This document shows positions 35,013 to 48,824 of a DNA stretch of 64,000 nucleotides, one piece after another. The notes under the pieces were generated by a model. It made no database searches, was not told the DNA's origin, and was given only the letters and a program-made list of their open reading frames with translations. Position 1 is the stretch's first letter, and each line of letters starts with the position of its first letter. Both the position numbers and the translations under genes were made by a program. Source of the DNA: Chlamydomonas reinhardtii (Eukaryota; Chlorophyta; Chlorophyceae; Chlamydomonadales; Chlamydomonadaceae); the NCBI RefSeq assembly GCF_000002595.2, contig NC_057005.1, forward strand, positions 1,095,565 to 1,159,564, read 5' to 3'.

Positions 35013-35370
35013 GGTCCAATCCCGTCAGCCTGTCGTCACAAGGGCGGGAGGGGCCTTGCGCTCGCTCCCAGAGTCCGACGACCGTCAGAATGAATCTAAC
35101 AACTTGGTAATTGCGCTATGCCGGCGCAAACTCCCGCGCTGGCCCAGCGAAACGCAAGACAGCCCTAAAAAGCCCCGACCGCTCGACTTCTGCACTGCCC
35201 CTCGCCTCCACAGCTCTCCTGTTTGCACATTGGACTAGATAACACATGTTCGCACACAACTATGCTACCACACAGTCAGCTCCAGAGTCACCGCGTCAGC
35301 ATTTCCAACCAACGCAGCAAACCCTAACTCCCGCCAACTCCAGTGGCCTCCTCCACCAGCTCCCCCATGC

Positions 35371-37703
35371 TTAGTCCTTGCCCACATCAGTGGTGCATCG
35401 CAGCACCGGCGCGTTGTAGTCCTGCAGTAGTAAAGAATTTCTTAAGGGAAGAGGACAAGACAGCTGTTTCACGCGTTTTGCATACGGCAGCCACGGGGGC
35501 ACACGGCTTCGCGCACGGCACTTCCCGGACTGCCGAGAGCGCAAGCCACAAGCACAACTATTTGCTATTGCTGACATGCACACGTCCGTACCTTTTCGTA
35601 CAGCTTGGTGCCGGGCGGGATGGGCATGTCCCGTACCAGCATGTCTTGGTCGAGATCCATGTTCCGTACGTTGACCTCGATGTACGGCGGGATGGCACCG
35701 CCAAGCGCCTTGTACCGCACCGTGCGCCTGCGGGTATAACGAGGCCACGACACACCAGGTCCGCGCGTCAGTCACCATCACATGGCTTCCATTCATGCAA
35801 TAACAGCCGTGCTGGCTCCCTGGCCTGGCATCGCGTCCTGCCCGCATAACGACTACACACACCCTGCAGGATCGCCTTGACTAAGCCCTGGGACCACTCA
35901 ACATGCCACACGCACTCGATTGCCCAATGGCCTGATGACCTCCTCAGCGCCCCGTGTGTGTGTGTGTGTGCTCTTTTCTCCCCGCTTGCCAACACCCACA
36001 CACACGACCGGCCAGCATCGCCCGCCTCACTTGAACAGCGCAATCCAGCCGCCCTTCTTGACCCCGGGCGCCAGGTCGTCGTTCAGCAGCCGCACGGGCA
36101 CGTCCACCAGCACCTGCCGCTCGGGCGGGCAGTAAATCAGGTCCAGGCCCTCCACACGCTGCGTCACGGCGTTCACGAACACGCGTGTCTGCGGGGGCGG
36201 CAGCGGACGGGACACGGGTTCACGTGTCCGAGCCCAAGGGATGCGTAGCAGGGAGGCAGCTTTCATTGGAGAGGGAGTAACGCAGGAAGTTTTCTGGCGT
36301 TTTATCTGAGATGTGCGTGTGTAGGCACCCTGCGGCACCCATGTGGGCCCATGCGTGCACGTGACTGTGCCCGTGAGCAGATCCCGCCCAGCCCCCGCCC
36401 AACGCTACCAATACCACGACAGCACGCACCGGCTTCACGCGTAGCATGCCCAGTTGTGTGCCGCTGGTGCTGCCGCTGGTGCCCTCACCACTGCGCCCCG
36501 CGTCCGCCTGCGCCGCTTGCTCGGCCCCAGAGTCGCTGGCCGCCGCGTCCGGCGCCACGAGGTTGAGCTGCAGCACCCGCGCCGTGCAGCCGTTGCGACC
36601 AAAGGTGCGGATCTGCGTCGGCAGTGCAGGGAGCTCATGCACATCGGGTGACAGGGTGGTTGGGTGTTGGAGCCATCGTGGACGCAGCTCATGAGCCTGT
36701 GATGACCTTGGCGCCGCCTCAAATCCGCGTGACCACTTCGTTTGATGCATTGTGTACCTCTATCCCCCTGCAGAACCACAGGGAGCTGTCCGCGCCTCTC
36801 TACCCTCCACTCCATACACCTCCCTCCTCAGCCTCTATCACGCACCAGCTTGGCAACGTCGCCCTCCGAGAAGTGCACAAGTAACTTGTTGTTGTTATTG
36901 TTGATGTTGCTACTGCTGCTGCTCGCCCCCTGGTCCTCGCTGTGCCCAGCCGCCGCCCCCGCCCTCGCGTCCGCGCCCGGCAGCGAGTGCACCCGGCCAG
37001 GCACGCGACCCGCCCGCCGCAGCCATTTGCAGGCGGTGCCGCCGGTGGCTGAGCGGGGCCGCACGTGCGCATCCAGCGCGGGGAGCCCGGGCTCCACGGT
37101 GTGTGTTGGCAGCGGGAGGGGCAGCGTGGACTGTGATAGCCGCAGGCTGCTGCGCCGCCGGCCGTCCAGGCGTGCCGCGTCATTCAGCGAGCCCTCTGCA
37201 TGCATATGTGCATGGCAGCATGACGGCGTTGAGGGATAAGGATGTGAAAGTTTGGAGCGACGTGCAGGCCGGGGCATAAGTGGAGGATGGGGCGCACGGC
37301 CGGGACAAGGGTGATGGTAGCTGCAGCGTGGACTCCGGCGTGCTTTGCTGCACAACGCGCCGGCCCCCCAGGCTTGCCAGCCATTGCCTTCACGTGTGCG
37401 CATCCCTTTGCTGCCTGCTCATTCAATAGCTTGTAGCACCCCAACGTACGCGCACGCACCTAGTTGCTGGAGCTCCCTCAGAATCTCCGGAGGCACCACC
37501 TGCTCCGACGCCCGCTGCGCCAACGCGCTGTCGTGCCGTGCCCGAGCTAGCAAGCCTGGAAGCGGTCCTCCTCCCAGTACAGACACTCCAAGGCCATGAT
37601 CTAGTCCAGAAGTAAGCATGCTAACGGCCCAGCTCCGCGCGGCGGGCAGCAGCGACGCGGTCGCACCAGTCGCGCACCGCATCGCTGCGAATGCGAGAGC
37701 CAT
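35371..37703 (-). CDS. bL25/CTC-family ribosomal protein, probably mitochondrial
   Basis: bL25 binds 5S rRNA in the large ribosomal subunit. Exons: 37703-37460, 37195-36846, 36612-36430, 36188-36031, 35727-35592, 35421-35371 (373 aa, phases fit). The N-terminus MALAFAAMRCATG... is Arg/Ala/Ser-rich without early acidic residues, like an organelle presequence. LRRAGRVPGRVHSLPG matches the bL25 N-terminal LRxxGxVPGVVYG motif and NKLLVHFSEGDVAKL the strand after it. In the second half, VDVPVRLLNDDLAPGVKKGGW and IPPYIEVNVRNMDLDQDML plus VRDMPIPPGTK match the CTC-type domain (P-G-V-x-x-G-G; I-P-x-x-I-E-V-D). A Ser/Asn-rich insertion including five Asn lies before KLLVHF, and an Ala/Gly/Ser insertion lies in exon 3. 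It is transcribed away from the transporter gene, 407 bp apart. Confidence 0.87.
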
Positions 37704-38110
37704 AATTGGTGCGTCTGTGCGTGATGTGTGTATGATATGTTAACGATGCGCCATCGCGCGTTTTGAAGCCCTTAAAGAGGTGTTCTTGAGTGATACTGAT
37801 GGTCGTGGGGAGCCCGGGACAGCGCCTATTTTGCACCTCGAAATAGTGTCAGCGTTAAGGGCGCGTGTGTGCGGAATGAAACGAGCTGCCAACCAGGCAT
37901 GATTGTTTCGCGGGATGATGGGCTCTTTCATGCAGACCTTTCCTTCGCTGCCAGCAGCCCCTTTCGACAAAGTGAAACCTACACCTATTACCCTTTACCA
38001 GTTATTATGAGCTGTGACAATTTAATTGCTTAACCGAGCCGGATCCGGCCAACTCGATTTTGCTGCAGCAGTAGCGGGCTGGTTGTGCTTCGCACGCCGC
38101 CATAGTTGCA
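37704..38110. promoter_or_regulatory. Shared divergent promoter region, bL25 (-) and UAA transporter (+)
   Basis: Only 407 bp separate the two start codons, so both promoters must lie here or extend into first exons. It is more A/T-rich than neighbouring DNA around 37980-38030. No specific element was identified. Confidence 0.5.
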
Positions 38111-40470
38111 ATGGTCAAAGAGAAGTCAGAAGATAATGCATATGTCATCGTGGCGCGAGCAGACGTGGAGTCAGGGGTGAGTTAAAGGTCATGTCGAGGC
38201 CCGCATTCTAGCCCAGGTCGCTTCCCTGCCCCTGCCAGCCGGTTGGGGGGAGCCGCACGTTGTACAACTGAAACTGATTAGCTGGGTTGGCGCCGCTGAG
38301 GTCATCGCTTGCTGACGACTGGCGGCAACAGCCACGCGAGGCGCGCGTGCCTTCTGCCGCGCCAGACCCGTAACCCGCCAGCGTCTTGCCTCCCGCAGGC
38401 CGACTCCGCAGGGAAACCTTCTTCAAAGGCGGCCCGGAGTCAGACAGCGTTCTTTATGGCCTTGGCAATAGGGTGCGTAGGGAGGGTGCCGCGCGCGGCA
38501 GCGCCGGCGGTGCAGGCGGCAGCAAGTCAGGGGCGGGGCGGAGTGACATGACCTGCCGAGGCACATCAAGGCGGGCGTGCCTAGTCCGCAACCTGGGCAT
38601 GCATATGGTGTGACGGCTTTTATGTGCGAGCTTCGGGGCTAGGAATGCGAGGGCAGCTCTGTGGTGGTCGAAGGACTGCGGGTGTGCGTAAAAGCGGGCC
38701 TTTCAAGGGACTGGGGCTCCGATATGGTGTCACTGGCAAACTCCACCAGAGGTGCCGAGGCAGCACACGCCACGCACGCCTCGTGCTTGCGGCTGTGGCG
38801 GCGGCAGCAGGGGCGGCTACCGCTCGAGCTGCAGCAACAGTTTGCGGCCACCGCAGAAAGGCAGTCGCTATGCGGCGACGTGCCGTGAGGAGGGCGCGGG
38901 CGTTCCAGTCTTGGATACTCAGCAGCAGGGGCTGACAGCAAGGCTGGCGCCCTCTCTTGTACACATCCCGCCGCACACAGCCAACGCAGCCACGGGGCTC
39001 CAGAGGATGGGCCCCCAGGGCTGCATCCTCTTGCGGCCAGCACTCACTCGCCTCCCCACTTGCGCGCCTTGTGACCCCCCGCAAACGCCTCGCCCTCCCC
39101 CTCCGCAGCTCTATCGCTTCAGCACTGGGTTTCTCCACGCTCCAAGAAAAGGTGTTCAACATAGACGGATTCACGTATGGCGGCTGGATGACGTTCATTA
39201 CTTACCTGACCTTCTCGGCCTGCGGGCTGGCGGAGAGCGCCGCCACTCGCAGCTTCAAACGCAACGCGGCTCTGAGGGTGGGTGCTTGATGTAGCAGAGC
39301 ACAAGAGGAGGAGCATGTAGGGTGGTGGGGAGGTGTTGTAAGAGTGCATTGGAACGGATGCGTTGAGGCTTGACAGGGAGTGTGGGTGGTTGAGAGGCAG
39401 CCCGAGGGAAGCGCGGGTCGGGAGGCGGGGCGGCCCACTGCCTTGGCCCACCGCCTCTGTTGTATCGTGGGAGCTCTGCGTTGGGCTCTGGCACGCGTCC
39501 CCCCTCCCTCACCTGACCCACCCCACCCCCTCCCCGCTCAGGACTACGCGGGTGTGTCGTTGTTGGCCATGGGCGGCGCCTACTTCACCAACTGGGCGCT
39601 CAACTACCTCAACTACACCACACGCATCGTGTTCAAGAGCTGCCGGGTCCTTCCAGTCATGGCGTTCAGGAGGTGGGAGGAGCAGGAGGGGCAAGCGGCG
39701 GGTTGACCGTGGGAGTTCACAGGGCATGGTAGACAGTTCCTATGGCGCGCACCGCCCTGCCCGCTGTGCTTACCGACGCCTCGCCCTGGCCCTTACTCCG
39801 TACACACTCGCGCCCACGTCCACGCCTCTTCAGCACCACCTCCCTTACCCCTTTTGCATTGGGTTCGGTTTAGTTTGGGCGGGTACTCACAACCCCTCCA
39901 CCTCCCCTCCCTTCTCCCCCTAGCATCACTTGCAACTAACGCCTCCACCTGTGCTCCGCTCGTTTTAGCTTGGTTTGGTTTACTTTGGGCTGGAATTTAC
40001 AACCCTCCCCCCCCTCCGCAGCCTGGTGGTGGGCCAGCGCTACAGTGCGCTGCAGTACTGCGCGGGCCTGCTGCTGGTGGCCGGCATCACGCTGTTCACG
40101 GCGGGCGACGCGGCGGGCGGCGCACCCAACTTCAGCGGCATTGGCGTGGGGCTCATCGGGCTGGCGCTGGTGGGTGGGTGGGGTGTGGGTTGTAGGGGAA
40201 GGGAGGGGAGTGTGGATGGGGTGGGGGTGGGGTGGGGATGGGGTGGGGATGGGGTGGGGGTGGGGTGGGGAAAGGGGAGTGCGCAGTAGGGGGTTGGGTG
40301 GGAAGGGGAGCGGGTAAGGAGCGGGCAGGGCTCTTCAAGGGCAGGGCACGGCAGGACGGGAGAGTCTTGGGCCGTGGTTGTGTCAGTGGAGCGATCGGAA
40401 GCAGAAGGTCCCAACCCTGCCCGCATACGCACGTGCATACTGTCCTGTGCGTTTCTTGCCTTGTGCTCTC

Positions 40471-40514
<44 letters not shown>

Positions 40515-42128
40515 GCGCGCGCAGGTGTGTGACGCCCTGACTGCCAATCTGGAGGAGCGGCAGTTCTTCCGCATTCGCACACCCGCCTCCCACGCTGAGG
40601 TGATGACCTACCTCTCGCTCTTCGCCGCCGCCGAGTCCTTTGTGGTGCTGTGCATCAGCGGTGGGTGGCAGCGGCGGCACAGGGCTGCGCAGGGCACCGG
40701 GGTGGCATGGGGCACGGGGCGACGAGGTGGCCAGCTGCTAGCTGGTGGCGTCGGGGGCATGAGTCTGCGATGGAGGCTGGAGGCCGAGCGGGCTTGTGGC
40801 TGCGAATCGACCTGTGACAAGCAGCTTGTGGAGGATGGGCGGGCGGGGTGGTTGGGCAAGACTTTGGGTGCTGGCTGCACATGCCGCTTGCCCCCCCTCC
40901 TCCGCGCTCCGTGGGCTGGTGCTTCTGGGCCTTGGTTTCTTTGGGATTGGAAAAAAGTAACCCCCCCACACAATTTGGCTTGGTTTGGTTTGGTTTTGGC
41001 GGGGCTGGGCGGGGCTGGGCTGGTATCAACAGCCCCGGAACCCCCCCTAAACCAGTCTTGCTACCCCACCCACACCCGTGCGCACCTGACCGCGCAGGCG
41101 AGCTGGGCCGCGCCCTGACCCACTCGCTGCAGCACCGCGAGACGGTGCCCTTCATCTGCGCCTTCTCAGTGCTGGGATACGTCACGGTGAGAGCTGTGGA
41201 ATGGAGGGAGGGAGGGAGGGAGGACGCGAAGTGCTGTGTGCCTTCGCCGAGTGCCACCGTGTAAACGAGGCGCAGTGGCAGGCTCACAGGAGCTGCAAGC
41301 CGAGGCAGCAGCAGCTCCATACCGTACGTGTCTTGAAATACATGTCTGCCTGTCTGTCCGCCTGCCGGTGTGTGCGCTCCGCAGGTGTGCCTAATCCTGT
41401 TGCTCATAAAGCACTTTGGCGCCACCAACGCCGAGGTGGTCAAGTCCATGCGCAAGGTGAGACGGAAGTTGGGAGCGGGGGTGAAGTTGGGAGCGGGGGC
41501 GAAGCTGGGAGTAGGGACCGCCCGCTGCCCTGTACTACTGTTGAATGCTTCATCCGGCACGCCCAATGCGCCCTGCACCGCGTGCTGGCCATACAGCGAT
41601 AACTCCCCATCCACCACCCAGCCCAGTAACCCTCCCTCCTCTTTCCCTTCTGTTTCTCAGAATCCCTCCACTTCCCCGCACCAACCCCGTACCTCCCACA
41701 ACCCACCCACCCCCTCAACGCCCACACGCTCAACACACACACACACACACACACACACGTCGCGTTGCTGCATCGCATACACTTTCTGTGCGCCTTGTGT
41801 TCCTTGTGCAACACGCACACACACCCTCTCAACCCCCCCCCCCCCCCGCTCAACGCTCCCACACACACAGGTGTGCCAGGTTGTGCTGTCGTTCGTGGTG
41901 TTCCCTAAGCCCATGAGTTGGAAGTACCTGGTGGGTGGCGTGGCGGTGGCGGTGGCGCTGTACACGCTGCAGCGCACCGGGAAGAAGCCGGCGGCAGCAG
42001 GGGCGGAGGGCGGTGGAGGAGGGGGGCGGGGCGGCGGGCACGGGAAAGACGGGAAGGAGCGGGAGGCGTTGTTGGCTCGGAAGGATTCGGACACCGTTTC
42101 GCCGGACCAAGGGGGTGAGGGGCGGTGA
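38111..42128 (+). CDS. UAA-family nucleotide-sugar or PAPS transporter (SLC35B2/B3, plant UTR2-like)
   Basis: Multi-spanning antiporter of the drug/metabolite transporter superfamily, expected in the Golgi or ER membrane. Exons: 38111-38176, 38399-38472, 39109-39277, 39542-39672, 40022-40169, 40525-40660, 41098-41186, 41385-41456, 41871-42128 (380 aa, phases fit). Hydrophobic spans include MTFITYLTFSACGLAE, VSLLAMGGAYFTNWALNYL, YCAGLLLVAGITLFTAGDA, IGVGLIGLALVCDALTANL, YLSLFAAAESFVVLCISGEL, ICAFSVLGYVTVCLILLL and YLVGGVAVAVALYTL. Family hallmarks are KSCRVLPVMAFR, DALTANLEERQF and, near the end, HFGATNAEVVKSMRKVCQVV and LSFVVFPKPMSW. The C-terminal tail is Gly/Lys-rich and cytosolic-like. UDP-galactose, UDP-glucose or PAPS as cargo cannot be decided from sequence. 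Confidence 0.88.
39825..39905 (+). repeat. Intronic repeat family 1, copy C
   Basis: Core TTTTGCATTGGGTTCGGTTT then GGGCGGGTACTCACAACCCC, in transporter intron 4, about 30 bp before copy D. Confidence 0.75.
39931..40021 (+). repeat. Intronic repeat family 1, copy D, ending at a splice acceptor
   Basis: CTAACGCCTCCACCTGTGCT, then TTGGTTTACTTTGGGCTGG, then a C-run, and finally CTCCGCAG, which is the acceptor of the exon at 40022. Confidence 0.75.
40199..40283. repeat. GGGGTG/GGGGAT tandem repeat in transporter intron 5
   Basis: About ten short G-rich units (GGGGATGGGGTG type) just downstream of the exon ending at 40169; the RNA would be able to form G-quadruplexes. Confidence 0.8.
40472..40522. 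repeat. (CA)n tract with TTGTGCTCTCTAACACAC, next to a splice acceptor
   Basis: TTGCCTTGTGCTCTCTAAC followed by a pure CA run, then CGCGCGCGCGCAG, the acceptor of the exon at 40525. Confidence 0.9.
40970..41040 (+). repeat. Intronic repeat family 1, copy E
   Basis: GGCTTGGTTTGGTTTGGTTT, then GGGCTGGTATCAACAGCCCC; lies in transporter intron 6. Confidence 0.65.
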
Positions 42129-42800
42129 GAGGCGGGAGGAGATGGACAAAGGGGGATGTGGAGCCGCCTGTAGCAGAGGATAGGGTGCGTCTAGTGATAG
42201 TGTGTGGATGGCGGCGGGCTGTAGCGGCAGCGGAGCGGATGGGTTTGGCCTGCTCCCTGCATGCGGACCTGAAGCATTGCCTCCTAGCGAAGAGGTGTGC
42301 GGCATGCGTTGAGCTCAGTCAGCTTCAGGGTTAAGCGTCTGTATGCATAGATGTCATGGATTGCCCATGTGGTGCATGCGTTGTACATTTCAGGCAGGAG
42401 CAGCAGCTGCCGTGCGTGTGTGTGTTTTGTCGGTGTGCTGGGTTCGCCTGGAACCCACTGATGGTGTGCGGGGCGGCCGGTCATACGCCGGCTCATAGTG
42501 ACATATTAGTTAGAATGTCTGGCGGTTTGGCCCTACCATGGCCCAGTTAATAGGATGTAGGCGGTAGGGGCCGCGTGCTGCGTGGAGGGGGGATCGTGGA
42601 GGATCAAGGCGCCCCGATGGGCGTCTGGTGTTAACCGGCAAACTATCGGGCGTAAGCCCGTCAACGCAATAGCTGAACTGAGATTCACATGCTTCACATT
42701 TAAACTTGTTTTACTGAATCTATCCGGGCGCTAACTCAGCCTCGCAGTCACATTGCTGCTTTTCACGTAACTTCACCCCTTTCACAACACATACGCGACC
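42129..42800. other. Transporter 3' region and AK6 promoter
   Basis: 670 bp between two + strand genes. No TGTAA was found in its first part and no clear TATA box before the AK6 start. No other gene. Confidence 0.4.
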
Positions 42801-44605
<1,805 letters not shown>

Positions 44606-44769
44606 CGAAGGCGGTGGGGATTGCGGATGGGGGGGTGCGAGCGTGTGTGTGTTGGGGTTTGGGGTTTGTAGCCGTTTCCAGTGCTAGGGTGGACTGATCT
44701 TGGGGGCGTGGACCGGGACGTTGCGTTGTGTGTGTTAAAGAGCACTAGGAAAACATTACGCAAAGACAC

Positions 44770-44774
44770 TGTGT

Positions 44775-44818
<44 letters not shown>

Positions 44819-44825
44819 GTGTGTT
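44770..44825. repeat. (TG)n tract with TTAAAGAGCAC module
   Basis: GTGTGTTAAAGAGCACTAG at ~44725, then a pure TG run. The module is the reverse complement of the one beside CA tracts at 2846 and 3131. Confidence 0.9.
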
Positions 44826-45437
44826 GGGGGGAAAGTGTAATAGTGCGGCTGTGCGGGGCATGATGAGGATGCTGCTGGATGCTTCTTGACTGTTCGGTGC
44901 CCGGCAGACGGGTTGCTTGAACAGGTGTTGTTGACGGAGGGGCATTGCATCATGGCGTGTGGCTGCAGCAGTGCAGTGTTTGGTGCACGGCGGTGGGTGA
45001 TCAAAGCTGAAGACATGGATGCACGCATGTGTAGAAGGGGGTCTGCTGCAATGTCACTATGTACTGTTGTAGTGTTCTTGTGCGTGTGTTGTATTTGTGG
45101 GCGACAAGCAACAGGCATATGTGTGGCGCACGCACACGTGTGTGCATGACGCGGGGAACGTGTTGACTGCTGAGGATGTTGGAAGTTGTTGTGGGAGCGC
45201 ATGGACCGAGGGAGTGTGGCTCTGCTTGGATGGGGGCTGCACCGCTGAGCTGGGATATAATGCGCAATTGATGTTGTTACCTCCTGGCTGCAGTCAACAG
45301 GCTCACTGACTCCTCCTGGCTCACAATCGCGTTGGTTGCCTTGCGGCCGCGCTCCGATGCTTGACACCTCCGGAATGCGCACCGTCTCTCACAGTTGATC
45401 AAGACGCACGGCCTCCTGTAGGTCTCTGCCTTCCCAC

Positions 45438-45474
45438 CGACTGTTTCCTTACGGGATTGGTTCAACATTAACCC
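45438..45474 (+). repeat. 37-bp dispersed repeat, copy 2
   Basis: Matches 26112-26148 with about three mismatches, in the same orientation. Confidence 0.8.
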
Positions 45475-45954
45475 CCCGTACCATCAGCAAGCGGCTCTCA
45501 CCAACAAGCGCACAGCCGTGCGATTGAACATGCGCATGTACACGTTGCATCAGCCAACGCTCCTCCCCCGCACAAAAAGCAGGCCCAGTGCACGTCCGAA
45601 AATTCCGCGGCGTCAAGCCTACTCCCGTGCTCCTGCGCCAGCGATGCGGTGAGCCCCTTCCGGGCACGTGCGCCTTTCCCTACAAGGCCTGCCAGGCGGG
45701 CTCCTGAACGGCGTCATGCCGCATCCGCCCTGCTGCTATTCCTTTCCACCCTGCAGCTTCACGGCTGCATCCAGCGGTTCCCCTGGCTGCTGCTCCCCCG
45801 GCTTCGGCTGCATAATTCACCACCACATCATCCTAGCCCGCACGTGCCCCCCCCCACATACTCATGAACATCATGCTTTCGCCAGCTAGCTCACACTCTC
45901 CCACGCTGCCACGCTCACGCGCTCCCACGGGCTCGCGGGCCCACCACGCGCGCT

Positions 45955-48783
45955 TCACACCATGGGCTTGAAGGGCGCCAGCTCGGAGGCGTTGTACACC
46001 AGGAAGCCCACCTTGACGCGGTTGTCGTTGTAGCAGGCCATGTCGCCCTGGTGGGGTTACATTGGTGATCCAATCAAGAAGGATTGAAGTAGTGGTCGTG
46101 GGGTAGTGCAGTGGCGGTTGCTTCAGTGGCGGTTGGTGCGGTTGGTGCTGGGGTGGGTGAGTGCGCCAGGTAGCCGGGCGGAAGCGATCTATCCATCCGT
46201 GCACTCTGCATCAGTGGTGTAGTGCATGGAGGTGGCAGGTCGCCGATGTGCGGCCTTCACCGCGGACGTGCAGCGCGCGCCCTGCCTCCCGCCGACCAGC
46301 ACCCACCCACCTTGGCGCACACCGTGCAGGCGCCGCAGGACTTGCGGCACACGCCCGGCGACACGGCGTTGACCACCATGTAGTCGGAGTTCTGTGGGGG
46401 TGGGGGTGCGTTGGAAAAGTATGTGCGTGCGTGTGTTTGTGTTTGAGTAAGAGGCGTTTGTAACGTTGACCAGTGTGCCGTAATCCTGGTGTGCTTTTGA
46501 TAAGAGCGGTAGCTGTAGAAGCAAGTAAGGTAGCAGACCGACAGACCGACAGCCCCGAATGCACAGCAGGCCGCTCTCCGTCACAGCGCCGGCACGCACC
46601 TTCTCGCAGTCCCCACGCGCCGCCCACTCGGGGCAGTTGGGGCTCTCGTCGTAGCACACGCCCGGGTCCTTCACGTACGGGTCGTGCGGGCGGCCGGCCT
46701 GAGACAGGGGGGATTCCAGGGCGTTGAATGGGGTTGAAGGAATGGGCAGGCGAAATGGTACACCAGGTTCAGTAGGCGGTGGGGCGAGAGGTGGAGCACG
46801 AGTGAGGCCACAGGTGATCATGGTGGTATCATGGATCCTGAGGGCGCACAGCTTCCTGCACATGCGCCCCTCCACCAGGTGAGTTTCCACTACCCCCACG
46901 ATCATCACGGGTGTAGTAGATGGCCCCCGCTCACCCCGCCCGCCCCACCCAGCAAGGCGCCGCATCCACACTGCGTTCCCCCCTTGTGATTGAATCACTC
47001 CGTTCTCCATGCACGGCTACCCCGCTCCAAAGGCCCTGGCCCACGCCCAGACTCAGGCCCAGACGCCGCAGCAGCCGCTGCGCTCACACCGGCGGCTCTG
47101 CCGCCCTGCCCCTTGCCCTGTTCCATCGCACTCACCGCCATTTCATTAGGCCGGAAGGGCCGCGCGTGGATCCACTTGGTGGCGGTCCACTTGACGCCAC
47201 TGAGCACCGGGCAGCCCGTGTGCGAGGCGTGCGTGTCCTCCGTGTTGCCTGTGCAGGGGCAGTGGGAGAGGAGGTGGGGGCCGGTGGGAAAATGCAAGGT
47301 TAGAACATTGAGCACAGGATACAAGCAGGGGAATTAGGGGACCGCAAGTAAGAACATCAGGCGTGGGGTGGGGTGGGGCGGTGGACGTGGCCAGCGTGCA
47401 ACAAGCGTGCAATACAGCGGTGCGCCAGTGCCGCATGGACGCAAGCGCGGCTGCTGGAACGCCGGAGCCCTCCATGCCGGTGCGGCTGGTACTGCTGGCC
47501 CCCCCTGCCGCTGCTTGAGCCGCAGGCCGCAGCCGCCTCCCTGGACACCCCGGGCGTCTCGCGCTGCTCGTGCCGCAGCCCGCGCCGCAGCCGCATACCG
47601 CTTGCCTCCCGGCCTCACACCCCGCCGGGCATCACCCCGCCTGGGTGGCGCAACTACCGCCCGCAGCACACAACGTTGCCGCCACCCCTCAGTCAGCGCC
47701 CGCTCGCCCGCTCGCTCGCCCTCTCACCATCGGGGTTGATGGACCAGAACAGCAAGGCGTCGCCGCGTTTCGGCGCAAACGCCACATGGTTCTACAGAAT
47801 GGCATGGGAACAGATACAACGACATAAGGCTACGTATGGCATGGCTACGGTTGCATAGTGCTGTGCTAGGTGGAATATGGAGGCACCCAATGGCGTCAGT
47901 GGTAAGGCAGGTTGGTGAAGTCCGACGCGTCGGTGTGTGTTTTGCTGGATTTGCGGCTGTGGACGCACCTTTGCGCAGTCGGAGAAGTTGGCTCCGAGCC
48001 TGCAGCCACGGCCAGGAGGGAAAGAGCGCGGGGCATAAATTGCATTGCATGGCATATATTGCTGATAGAGGTTACATGTGGGGCATATATTGCATTAGAA
48101 TACACCGTACTGGGAGGCTGGAGTTGCCGCAGGCGACCACACAACCCTAAAGCCGTCTCCCCCACTCCAACCCCACCCCGATGCTTCCAACGCACAACCC
48201 CGATACCACCACCTGCCGTGCCGGCCCTACCACGCCGCCGCCAGTCCCGCGCGCCTGCTGCGCCTGCAGACCGTCCTCCACCACGCGCCCTACCCCCTCG
48301 GCTTGGATCCGCTGGTGTCAGTCTCCTCGCGCACACCCCCAACCCATTTGTGATCTAATCACTCCGTTCTCCACGTGAACCCAGCCCCGCCTCAGCCGCC
48401 GCCCCAGCTGCCCCCCCTAAGCACTCACGTCTTGGCCAGCTGCGGGTTAACCCACTCGCTGCTGGGGAAGGCGGTCTCACCGCCACCGTCCGGCTCGTTC
48501 AGGTAGATGAGCACCTGTACGTGTGTGTGTACGTGATTGTGTACTTGTCGGTTGTGCGTCCGAGAGCGCAGGACAGGAAAAAACAGTACTGCATTTCCGC
48601 CCCATGCCACCGCCCCATGCCACCGCCCCATGCACCACCCCGCCACCCCATGCCGCCGCCTGCGCACCGTAGCCACGCGCACGCCCGCCTCCTCGTCCCG
48701 CAGCGTGTCGGCGTGCACCTTGTACTGCTGGCCCAGCCCGTAGCGAAGGATCTGGCGGAGGGGGGCAAGGTCCGCAGCGAGCG

Positions 48784-48824
<41 letters not shown>

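Larger units (their letters stand above)
34149..35370. other. BCAT 5' flank and bL25 3' flank with an inserted repeat
   Basis: Contains the unresolved BCAT 5' exon(s) and, at 34763-35012, the 168-bp element between 41-bp direct repeats. Nothing else was recognised. Confidence 0.45.
44606..45954. other. Convergent 3' region between AK6 (+) and P4H (-)
   Basis: 1.35 kb with no supported gene. Holds a TGTTAAAGAGCAC module (~44728) followed by a (TG)n tract, and the second copy of a 37-bp repeat at 45438-45474. Confidence 0.5.
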
